A DNA stretch of 5,978 nt, taken from the NCBI GenBank assembly GCA_937896705.1, contig CALBOC010000142.1, positions 1-5,978 of the forward strand, given 5' to 3'. Shown piece after piece: positions 1 to 5,530 of this stretch (positions within the stretch are counted from its first letter, which is position 1; each line of letters starts with the position of its first letter). The position numbers and the translations under genes were made by a program. The stretch is from an uncultured Micrococcaceae bacterium. GTDB lineage: Bacteria > Actinomycetota > Actinomycetes > Actinomycetales > Micrococcaceae. The notes beneath the pieces are model-generated. The model did no database searches and was not told the DNA's origin. It saw only the letters and a list, made by a program, of their open reading frames with translations.

Positions 1-1109
1 TCTCGCAGGCGCTGATTCGTCAAGGTCATCAAGTGTTAGCGTTCACCCGAAAAACTTCCGGGACTGAGGCATCAGTCGTTGTGGATGCTGCGACTGATTC
101 TCAGGTCGTTCCAATTGCAACCGGCCGTTATGCATTGCCCAAAGAAGCACTGGGCAGTTTGACCACCCAGTTCGCTCAGCGGATGGTCGATGAGGTGACG
201 AACCGAGCCAGACACCGGGTGGTAGTCCATTCACATTATTGGCTCTCGGGTCTGGCGGCCGTTGAGGCAGCACACGCATTGCAAGCTCCGATGGTTCACA
301 CGATGCATACGCTTGGCGCGGCAAAGAATAGTTCCCAGCCGGGTTCCGAGCCGGCGCACCGGGTAGAGCGAGAACGCTACATCGCAGCGAAAGCTAGCGT
401 GCTTATAGCCAATACCGCAGCGGAAAAACACGAGCTCATTCAACACACCGGTGTTGCCCCCGAACGGGTGGTCGTAGTGCCCCCGGGAGTGGATCACCAT
501 ATCTTCACACCCGATGGTCCTGCCGTGTGGCCAGGTAGACACAACCAGGCGGGGCCGAAAGTCCTCTTCGCCGGCCGAATGCAGTCGTTCAAAGGCCCAC
601 ATGTGTTGGTCGAAGCGCTGGCAGAACTGCGAGGCCGCGGCCATTCAACACTCCCCACGGTTCACTTCACCGGCGCAGTGTCTGGTCAACAAGATTATGA
701 CGTCCATGCACGGGCATACCTACTCGGGGTGGCCGAGTATTGCTCATTTTCGCGACCGGTCTCCCCCACCGTGTTAGCCAGGTATATGCGAGCCGCTGAT
801 GTGGTAGCAGTGCCATCGGTCTCAGAATCATTTGGCCTGGTTGCAATCGAAGCGCAGGCGTGCGGGACACCGGTCCTCGCCCACCGAGCTGGCGGCTTGA
901 CCACCGCGGTCGCCGACCAGCGAACCGGCGAGTTACTTGACTCGCGAGCCGCTCACACGTGGGCCGATGCGCTCGAATCTGTGCTGCTGCAGCCTGCAAC
1001 ATGGCGCGCTTACGGTGCGGCTGCGGTGCGCCATGCTGCAACGTTTTCTTGGACGGGCATGGGCAGGCGCATGCTCGAGCTATACCGGACCGTCGCCCCA
1101 GATCATTAA
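1..1109 (+). CDS. mshA: D-inositol-3-phosphate glycosyltransferase MshA (mycothiol biosynthesis), 5'-partial
   Basis: A GT4-family, GT-B fold glycosyltransferase. MshA transfers N-acetylglucosamine from UDP-GlcNAc to 1D-myo-inositol 3-phosphate, the first committed step of mycothiol synthesis in the cytoplasm. The frame is open to the left edge (first full codon at base 3), giving 368 visible residues. The first of these (SQALIRQGHQVLAFTRK) already belong to the N-terminal Rossmann fold, so roughly 50 or more residues are missing. The GTG at 33 is an internal valine. Family landmarks are LPKEAL (Lys at 141), HSHYWLSG (228-251), HTMHTLGAAKN (from 297), VVPPGVD (from 474), the donor-binding GRMQSFKG (573-596, Arg and Lys kept) and the EX7E motif in ESFGLVAIEAQACGTP (Glu codons 825 and 849). 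The Lys, Tyr and Thr positions match inositol-phosphate ligands I recall from Corynebacterium MshA. PimA-type mannosyltransferases lack the HSHYWLSG and HTL.AAKN pair. The gene ends in TAA and is convergent with the fatty-acid operon. Confidence 0.87.
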   Translation, partial: SQALIRQGHQVLAFTRKTSGTEASVVVDAATDSQVVPIATGRYALPKEALGSLTTQFAQRMVDEVTNRARHRVVVHSHYWLSGLAAVEAAHALQAPMVHTMHTLGAAKNSSQPGSEPAHRVERERYIAAKASVLIANTAAEKHELIQHTGVAPERVVVVPPGVDHHIFTPDGPAVWPGRHNQAGPKVLFAGRMQSFKGPHVLVEALAELRGRGHSTLPTVHFTGAVSGQQDYDVHARAYLLGVAEYCSFSRPVSPTVLARYMRAADVVAVPSVSESFGLVAIEAQACGTPVLAHRAGGLTTAVADQRTGELLDSRAAHTWADALESVLLQPATWRAYGAAAVRHAATFSWTGMGRRMLELYRTVAPDH

Positions 1110-1114
1110 CGCTG

Positions 1115-1147
1115 CGACTGGCCGCGCAATGCCTGGATGGCCAATCG
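1115..1147. terminator. weak hairpin in the mshA/maoC convergent gap
   Basis: An imperfect inverted repeat fills much of the 54-bp gap between two convergent genes. The arms are CGACTGGCC (1115-1123) and GGCCAATCG (1139-1147): 8 of 9 pairs with one C/A mismatch, around a 15-nt loop. No T-tract follows on either strand, so it is not a canonical intrinsic terminator. It could still be a bidirectional T-less terminator or transcript-stabilising stem, as is common in Actinobacteria. The assignment rests mainly on position. Confidence 0.25.
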
Positions 1148-1163
1148 AAACCCCGACGCTGTG

Positions 1164-2081
1164 CTAGTGCTGCTGAATCTCACCTAGAAAGTGCAATTTT
1201 TCGTGTTTGGCATTCCAGCCGGAGACGAGTAGGCGGTCGCGTACTTCGTGGTAGTGCAGTGCGACCCGAGAAGGTAAGCGCATGGGCGAAGCGAATTCGA
1301 TAGCCCACGTATAGGGGGCCAACGTCTCTCGGCCTGCAAGCATCTTGCCTGCCGCATACATACCGTGCGCGATAGCACCCGGCATGCCCAACACTTTGGC
1401 GGTTAGGTTCGACAAGTGGATCGGGTTCCGATCTCCTGACACGGCCCCGTAACGCCGTCCAATATCTTTGGGCAGGTCCCACTGGCCGGTCATCACCGGG
1501 GGTTGGAAAGCAGGCCGTTTGGGGCGTTGGGGGCGGGGCGAGCCTGGCAAGAGAAAAGATTTCGACAGATACAATGCCATAGATTGCCAGAGCAATTTAT
1601 CGGTGATGGGGTCAAAGACTTGAGCCCAAATCTCCACACTGGTGCCTGCGTGGTGCGGACTCAAATTCTGCGCCCAGGTTGAAATACGCACGGGGTGGTC
1701 GATGGGCACATCTGACATGTGCCAGACCTTATGTTGCAAGTGCACCATCCCTTGAAGTGGCAGCGGAAAGCGTCGGTCGGCCATCATAGCTGTGGAGAGC
1801 CCAAACGCGGTGATGTGCACCGCGACCGATGGCGTTGAGTTCTGTCCGACCAGGCCAGATGCACCCATCAGAGCGTTGTAGTTGTCTACCAGCTGTCGCG
1901 AAATGCGGTCTGTGGTCTCCCATCGCGTATCGGGCAGGGCGATGACTTGCGATTGTTTAGACCGCAACATTCCGACAGCAACCTTCGCATAAGACTTGGT
2001 CAGCGGCGGGATGCTGTCAATCGTATGAACACGAAACGACTCCGGGGTTGGATGAGAATCCACAATATTTGGTGTCAGCAT
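1164..2081 (-). CDS. MaoC/HtdX-like (R)-specific enoyl-CoA hydratase / 3-hydroxyacyl dehydratase
   Basis: A 305-residue double-hotdog protein. The C-terminal half carries the hydratase-2 motif YGAVSGDRNPIH at residues 211-222, with Asp217 and His222 as the expected catalytic pair, followed by AHGM at 238-241. The N-terminal half (about 20-180) lacks this motif and fits the degenerate substrate-binding hotdog of fused MaoC proteins. A Pro/Arg-rich linker at about 179-195 separates the halves. The family reversibly hydrates trans-2-enoyl-CoA (or -ACP) to the (R)-3-hydroxyacyl form. The closest remembered relative is mycobacterial HtdX (Rv0241c, about 280 residues), which also sits next to fabG4 and fadA2. 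The ATG overlaps the upstream fabG4 stop by one base (TAATG), with AGGA five bases before it, so translation is probably coupled. It is the last gene of the three-gene operon and ends in TAG. Confidence 0.85.
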   Translation of the reverse strand: MLTPNIVDSHPTPESFRVHTIDSIPPLTKSYAKVAVGMLRSKQSQVIALPDTRWETTDRISRQLVDNYNALMGASGLVGQNSTPSVAVHITAFGLSTAMMADRRFPLPLQGMVHLQHKVWHMSDVPIDHPVRISTWAQNLSPHHAGTSVEIWAQVFDPITDKLLWQSMALYLSKSFLLPGSPRPQRPKRPAFQPPVMTGQWDLPKDIGRRYGAVSGDRNPIHLSNLTAKVLGMPGAIAHGMYAAGKMLAGRETLAPYTWAIEFASPMRLPSRVALHYHEVRDRLLVSGWNAKHEKLHFLGEIQQH

Positions 2082-3445
2082 TATTTTCCTACCATCGACT
2101 GGCCGCAGACACGCAGAGTGGTGCCATTGATTCCCGCCGCGGCATCCGCGTGCAAAAACGCGATGGCTTCTGCCACATCAACGGGTCGACCACCTTGTTG
2201 CAACGAATTCATGCGCCGCGCGACTTCACGCGTCGCCGTTGGCATCGCATCGGTCATCGCGGTCTCAATAAAGCCCGGAGCCACCGCGTTAATCGAGCCT
2301 TCGGTCGGCGCCAAACGGGCCGCGAGCGCTTGGGTCATACCAATAATGCCGGCTTTGGCGGCGGCATAGTTTGTTTGGCCTCGATTCCCGGCAATACCAG
2401 ACGTTGAGGACAGCGAGGTGATGCGGAAGTTTTTGGCGACCACGCCTTGTCCCAGCGCGGCCAGAAGTTGCTCGTTGATGCGCAACGGTGCGGTGATGTT
2501 GACCGCGATCAGTGACTCCCACCGAGCGGCATCCATATTGGCTAACAACTTATCGCGGGTGATGCCGGCATTATGGACGATCCCGTCCAGGCGGCCGAAG
2601 CGTTGCTCGGCCAAGGACAGCAGCCTGTTTCCGGCGTTGTCGTCCGTGATGTCTAACTGCACCGCGATTCCGTTGACCCGGTTCATGACCTTGGTGAGGG
2701 CTTCTCCGGCTGAAGGCATATCCACGCCAATGACGGTGGCGCCATCACGCGCGAGGACTTCACTGATCGCTTCTCCAATGCCCCGGGCGGCACCCGTGAC
2801 AATAATGACTTTGTCCGCTAGGGGTTGATCCCAGTCGGTCGGGAGGCTGCCCGCCGCCGAGGAGACGGTGATGAATTGTCCGGCCACATAGGCCGATCGG
2901 CCCGAAAGGAAGAAGCGTAAAGCCGCCTGCGCTGAGGGAGCAGTCATTTCCACGCCTTCGGCCAGCACGATTCCGTTGGTGGTGGCGCCACGGCGCATTT
3001 CTTTGGCGAGCGAGCGGGTGAATCCTTCGATTCCGTGTCGTGCGGCCATGATGTTGGCATCGGTTGTCGCAGTGGCGTCTTGGGGATCACGCAGGATGGT
3101 GATGATTCGGCCGTTGGGTTGGAGTCCTCGCAGGGCGGGGCTGACTTCTAGTACGCGATCAGACAGCTCGGTGGGGTGGGATGCATCGTCCAGTGCCAGG
3201 ATGATCCCGGCAAAGCTTTGTTTCAGCCCCGGATCTCTGCGCACGTCGTAATCGTCAGCCCAGAGCTGTTTGGCGATGGCGTTTGCCGCCGGGGAGTCTC
3301 CGACCACCAGGATCGGACCCGAAATGAGTGGGTCGCCTTTGGTGTGACGTCGAAGTGGTACTGGCTGCGGTAGGCCAATGGTTTCGGCGAGTTTCTTGCC
3401 CAATGGGTTATTGACGAAGCGGGTGTAACTATCTGTGTGTGGCAT
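2081..3445 (-). CDS. fabG: high-molecular-weight 3-oxoacyl-ACP/CoA reductase, FabG4 type
   Basis: A 454-residue two-domain SDR protein that interconverts 3-ketoacyl and (R)-3-hydroxyacyl thioesters with NAD(P)(H). The active C-terminal SDR domain runs from about 208. It has the nucleotide motif TGAARGIG (217-224), HNAG (291-294), catalytic Ser347, and Tyr360/Lys364 in YAAAK; PGFIET follows at 390-395. The N-terminal domain (about 40-200) is a degenerate Rossmann-like copy without glycine-rich or YxxxK residues. I chose the ATG at 3445 because the protein then begins MPHTDSYTRFVNN, like the FabG4 N-terminus. It also has the 454-residue length and Ser347/Tyr360/Lys364 numbering that I recall for M. 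tuberculosis FabG4 (Rv0242c). AAAGGA precedes it by 12 bases. In-frame ATG at 3472 and GTG at 3496 are alternatives that would add 9 or 17 residues. The gene follows the thiolase after 40 bases and overlaps the hydratase start by one base. Confidence 0.9.
   Translation of the reverse strand: MPHTDSYTRFVNNPLGKKLAETIGLPQPVPLRRHTKGDPLISGPILVVGDSPAANAIAKQLWADDYDVRRDPGLKQSFAGIILALDDASHPTELSDRVLEVSPALRGLQPNGRIITILRDPQDATATTDANIMAARHGIEGFTRSLAKEMRRGATTNGIVLAEGVEMTAPSAQAALRFFLSGRSAYVAGQFITVSSAAGSLPTDWDQPLADKVIIVTGAARGIGEAISEVLARDGATVIGVDMPSAGEALTKVMNRVNGIAVQLDITDDNAGNRLLSLAEQRFGRLDGIVHNAGITRDKLLANMDAARWESLIAVNITAPLRINEQLLAALGQGVVAKNFRITSLSSTSGIAGNRGQTNYAAAKAGIIGMTQALAARLAPTEGSINAVAPGFIETAMTDAMPTATREVARRMNSLQQGGRPVDVAEAIAFLHADAAAGINGTTLRVCGQSMVGK
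2087..2090 (-). promoter_or_regulatory. ribosome binding site of the MaoC-like gene
   Basis: On the minus strand AGGA is followed by AAATA and the ATG at 2081. It lies inside the last codons of the fabG4-like gene, supports the ATG of the hydratase and fits coupled translation across the TAATG junction. Confidence 0.65.
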
Positions 3446-3457
3446 AAAGACTGCAGA

Positions 3458-3463
3458 TCCTTT
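3458..3463 (-). promoter_or_regulatory. ribosome binding site deciding the fabG4-like start
   Basis: AAAGGA on the minus strand lies 12 bases before the ATG at 3445. The spacing is somewhat long, but it is the best Shine-Dalgarno match near any candidate start. The alternative starts at 3472 and 3496 have no comparable motif at normal distance. Confidence 0.5.
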
Positions 3464-3485
3464 CAGAACCATTCCACGGTGTGGG

Positions 3486-4805
3486 TTAGCGACCACGCAT
3501 TAGTGCGACAGCGCCTTGCCCGCCGGCGGCGCACACTGAGATCAGCCCCAGTGAGCCCTCGCCCTTTTCGTGCAGCATCTTGGCCAAGGAGGCGACAATG
3601 CGTGGCCCGGTGGCAGCAAATGGGTGGCCGGCGGCCAACGAAGAACCGTGCACGTTGAGCTTGGCTCGATCGATGCGACCAAGCGGGGTGTCTCGGCCCA
3701 GGACGTTTTTGTTGTAGTCCTCATCCGCCAGGGCTTTCATGGTGGCTAATACCGTGCCGGCGAATGCTTCGTGAATCTCGAAGAAGTCGATATCTTCTAG
3801 GCTGAGGCCGTGGCGGTCCAGAATGCGTGGGATCGCGTATGTGGGGGCCATGAGCAGTCCTTCGTTGCCGTTGACAAAATCGACGGCTGCCATCTCGAAG
3901 TCCATGAATTCCGCAAGGATGGGCAGATTGCGTTCTTGGGCCCACTCTTCAGATGACAGCAGGGCTGCGGCGGCACCGTCGGTCATGGGGGTGGAGTTCC
4001 CGGCCGTCATGGTGGCTTCTTCGCCGAGATGTTTCCCGAACGCGATGCGCAGCTTCGCTAGGGCCTCCATGGTCGAACCCGGGCGCATATTGTTGTCCCG
4101 ATCAAGACCTCGAAATGGTGTCATGAGGTCATTGAAGAATCCAGCTTCATAGGCCGCGGCCATGTTGTTATGCGACAACATCGCCAGCTCGTCTTGTTCC
4201 TCACGGGTAATACCCCAGTGGTGAGTGGTCAGGGCCTGGTGTTCGCCCATTGATAGCCCGGTGCGGACTTCCCCGGCCTCAGGTGCCAGTGGCGCAAAGT
4301 GCTTGGGGCGCAGTTTCATCGCGATTTTGATCTTGTCCTGCGTGGTGCGAGCTCGGCTGAGCTGCATGAACAGATCGCGGGCTGCTCGATTGAATGCTAA
4401 TGGGGCATCTGAGATCGTATCGACGCCCCCACCGATACCCGAATCGATTTGGCCCAGCCGGATCTTATTGGCTACTCCCCCGACTGTTTCGATACCGGTA
4501 GCACAGGCGGTCTGGACATCATGGGCTGGAGTGTGTGCGTCCAGGGAGGTGCCCAACACGGATTCACGGGAGAGGTTAAAGTCTGCCGAATGTTTCATAA
4601 CTGCACCGGCCACAACTTCACCAAGCTGCGCATTTTGGAGTCCAAATCTTGCAACCAGGCCTTCAAGCGTTGAAGTCAGCATGTCTTGGTTTGATGCTCC
4701 GGCGTAGGCTCCGTGCGCCCGAGCAAATGGAATGCGGTTGCCGCCGACAACCACCGCTGGGCGTAGTGAGCCTCCGGCGATTGCCGTTGGGGGTGTAGAA
4801 GTCAT
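3486..4805 (-). CDS. acetyl-CoA C-acyltransferase (FadA2/FadI-like thiolase)
   Basis: A 439-residue thiolase. It cleaves 3-ketoacyl-CoA with CoA to acetyl-CoA and a shortened acyl-CoA, or runs in the condensing direction. The nucleophile is Cys101 in QTACATG. The second active-site loop is HEAFAG (345-350), with His as in FadI and trifunctional-enzyme beta subunits instead of the Asn of classical NEAFA thiolases. The third is GSSLAAGHPFAATG with His394, and the fourth is SVCAAGGQG with Cys425. All catalytic residues are intact. Length matches mycobacterial FadA2 (Rv0243, about 440 residues), which is also beside fabG4. The start at 4805 (MTSTPP) is preceded by GAAAGAGA with a 5-base gap. The in-frame GTG at 4853 would add 16 unlikely residues and fall in the promoter. 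It is the first gene of the minus-strand operon and ends in TAA 40 bases before fabG4. Confidence 0.9.
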   Translation of the reverse strand: MTSTPPTAIAGGSLRPAVVVGGNRIPFARAHGAYAGASNQDMLTSTLEGLVARFGLQNAQLGEVVAGAVMKHSADFNLSRESVLGTSLDAHTPAHDVQTACATGIETVGGVANKIRLGQIDSGIGGGVDTISDAPLAFNRAARDLFMQLSRARTTQDKIKIAMKLRPKHFAPLAPEAGEVRTGLSMGEHQALTTHHWGITREEQDELAMLSHNNMAAAYEAGFFNDLMTPFRGLDRDNNMRPGSTMEALAKLRIAFGKHLGEEATMTAGNSTPMTDGAAAALLSSEEWAQERNLPILAEFMDFEMAAVDFVNGNEGLLMAPTYAIPRILDRHGLSLEDIDFFEIHEAFAGTVLATMKALADEDYNKNVLGRDTPLGRIDRAKLNVHGSSLAAGHPFAATGPRIVASLAKMLHEKGEGSLGLISVCAAGGQGAVALMRGR

Positions 4806-4810
4806 TCGAG

Positions 4811-4818
4811 TCTCTTTC
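4811..4818 (-). promoter_or_regulatory. ribosome binding site of the thiolase gene
   Basis: GAAAGAGA on the minus strand followed by CTCGA and the ATG at 4805. It is purine-rich and at correct spacing, and it supports this start over the GTG at 4853. Confidence 0.5.
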
Positions 4819-4839
4819 ACATAGTGGTTACGGTTCGGT

Positions 4840-4853
4840 GTGTTTACGAACAC
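4840..4853. promoter_or_regulatory. second inverted repeat, possible auxiliary operator
   Basis: GTGTT-TACG-AACAC: 5-bp perfect arms around four bases in the divergent region. It overlaps the proposed tetR -35 and the expected start of the thiolase transcript. Its sequence is unrelated to the repeat at 4865-4879, so if functional it may bind a different protein. The arms are short enough for chance. Confidence 0.3.
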
Positions 4854-4870
4854 TCACTTTACCTGATACT
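4843..4870 (+). promoter_or_regulatory. candidate promoter of tetR and the acyl-CoA oxidase gene
   Basis: A -35-like TTTACG (4843-4848), a 16-bp spacer and a -10-like GATACT (4865-4870, 4 of 6 consensus bases). A start 6-8 bases after the -10 would fall at about 4877-4879, right next to the GTG at 4880, which predicts a leaderless or nearly leaderless mRNA. The -10 is the left arm of the 15-bp operator, consistent with autoregulation. Confidence 0.45.
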
Positions 4871-4884
4871 CTCAGTATCGTGAA
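4856..4884 (-). promoter_or_regulatory. candidate promoter of the thiolase-fabG4-maoC operon
   Basis: On the minus strand, TTCACG (4884-4879) and TAAAGT (4861-4856) each match sigma-70 consensus at 4 of 6 bases with an ideal 17-bp spacer. Transcription would begin near 4849, leaving an untranslated leader of about 45 bases before the ATG at 4805. Almost all of the operator at 4865-4879 lies in the spacer, a typical position for a TetR-family repressor. Confidence 0.5.
4865..4879. promoter_or_regulatory. perfect 15-bp inverted repeat, probable TetR operator
   Basis: GATACT-CTC-AGTATC: 6-bp arms that are exact reverse complements around a 3-bp centre. It sits in the 74-bp divergent region immediately before the tetR start. 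It contains the tetR -10 and fills the spacer of the opposite promoter, so one bound dimer pair could shut both. Size and position are typical for TetR-family operators. That the adjacent regulator binds it is inference. Confidence 0.7.
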
Positions 4885-5530
4885 GATGTCTGCAACGCCT
4901 CTACCCGATGGGCGCAATACACGTTGGGATGCGCACCGTCGGCAACGCCGCAATGAACTTATCAAGTCAGCACGTGCTGCTGTGCACAGTATTGGTCCAG
5001 AAGTGTCAATGGAAGAAATTGCCCAGCATGCGGGCACCTCCAAATCGGTGTTCTACCGATACTTCGAAGATAAACAAGGCCTCCAACAGGCAGTGGCTCA
5101 AGCTTCTATCGATTTTATGGAAGCAGAGCTGAAACGAGCCGGCTCGGCAGCCCGCACGACCCACGATGGGCTCTATACGATGGTGCTGTCTTATCTGCAA
5201 CTGGCCGACTCATCTCCCAACGTGTACAACTTCTCCACCGCCATCCCAACGGGGATGGCTATTTTTCGTAAGAACATGGCACGCTTTTTGCAACGGGCAG
5301 TGGAACACGTCGCCCCGCAATACAGCGAGCGCGGTGGGGATAAAAACTTGGCCTACTACTGGGCAAATGCTGCGGTCGGGTTTGTCCGATCGGCCGGCGA
5401 AGAGTGGATCGCGGAAAAAGATCACCCCGACCGTCCCGAAGCTGAACACCTGGCAGGCACTCTTGCCAATTGGTTGCTATCAGGTGTCGATTCAACTGGC
5501 ACAGCCCGTCAACAACCTCAGGAGCACTAA
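4880..5530 (+). CDS. TetR/AcrR-family transcriptional regulator of the fatty-acid module
   Basis: A 216-residue one-component regulator. The N-terminal helix-turn-helix lies at about residues 43-62 (SMEEIAQHAGTSKSVFYRYF), followed by EDKQGL, the usual TetR continuation. The rest is a helical ligand-binding domain too divergent for me to name the ligand. Divergent position against thiolase-fabG4-maoC and co-transcription with an acyl-CoA oxidase gene suggest a repressor relieved by an acyl-CoA or related lipid, as in FadR- and KstR-like regulators; this is inference. Start choice: GTG 4880 fits a leaderless transcript from the -10 at 4865. ATG 4886 (MSATPLPDG) is nearly as good and two residues shorter. 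GTG 4838 would precede the proposed promoter elements and is unlikely. No clear Shine-Dalgarno precedes either favoured start. The TAA overlaps the next ATG by one base. Confidence 0.85.
   Translation: MKMSATPLPDGRNTRWDAHRRQRRNELIKSARAAVHSIGPEVSMEEIAQHAGTSKSVFYRYFEDKQGLQQAVAQASIDFMEAELKRAGSAARTTHDGLYTMVLSYLQLADSSPNVYNFSTAIPTGMAIFRKNMARFLQRAVEHVAPQYSERGGDKNLAYYWANAAVGFVRSAGEEWIAEKDHPDRPEAEHLAGTLANWLLSGVDSTGTARQQPQEH
5520..5524 (+). promoter_or_regulatory. ribosome binding site of the acyl-CoA oxidase gene
   Basis: AGGAG followed by CACTA and the ATG at 5530, inside the last codons of tetR. It is the strongest Shine-Dalgarno in the window and fixes this start despite the overlap with the tetR stop. 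Confidence 0.75.

Noticed and set aside
667..1041. Minus-strand open frame inside mshA
   Set aside because: Overlaps the conserved EX7E region of the glycosyltransferase, is Arg-rich and has no family features.
1..1109. PimA-type phosphatidylinositol mannosyltransferase or generic sugar transferase
   Set aside because: The combination of HSHYWLSG, HTMHTLGAAKN and ESFGLVAIEAQACGTP is characteristic of MshA.
1115..1147. Classical rho-independent terminator
   Set aside because: The stem has a mismatch and a 15-nt loop, and no T-run follows on either strand. It is kept only as a low-confidence hairpin.
3446..3496. Upstream starts of the fabG4-like gene (GTG 3496, ATG 3472)
   Set aside because: The extra 9-17 residues have no FabG4 counterpart and no ribosome binding site at normal distance, and GTG 3496 would overlap the thiolase end. 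The 454-residue form reproduces the known active-site numbering.
4225..4707. Plus-strand 160-codon open frame inside the thiolase
   Set aside because: Antisense shadow of a gene with all four thiolase active-site motifs. Composition (Ser, Arg, Ala-rich) is typical of opposite-strand reading in GC-rich DNA.
4806..4853. GTG starts at 4853 (thiolase, minus) and 4838 (tetR, plus)
   Set aside because: Both would make the two divergent genes overlap across the promoter region and add non-family N-termini. They arise because the short control region lacks stops in these frames.
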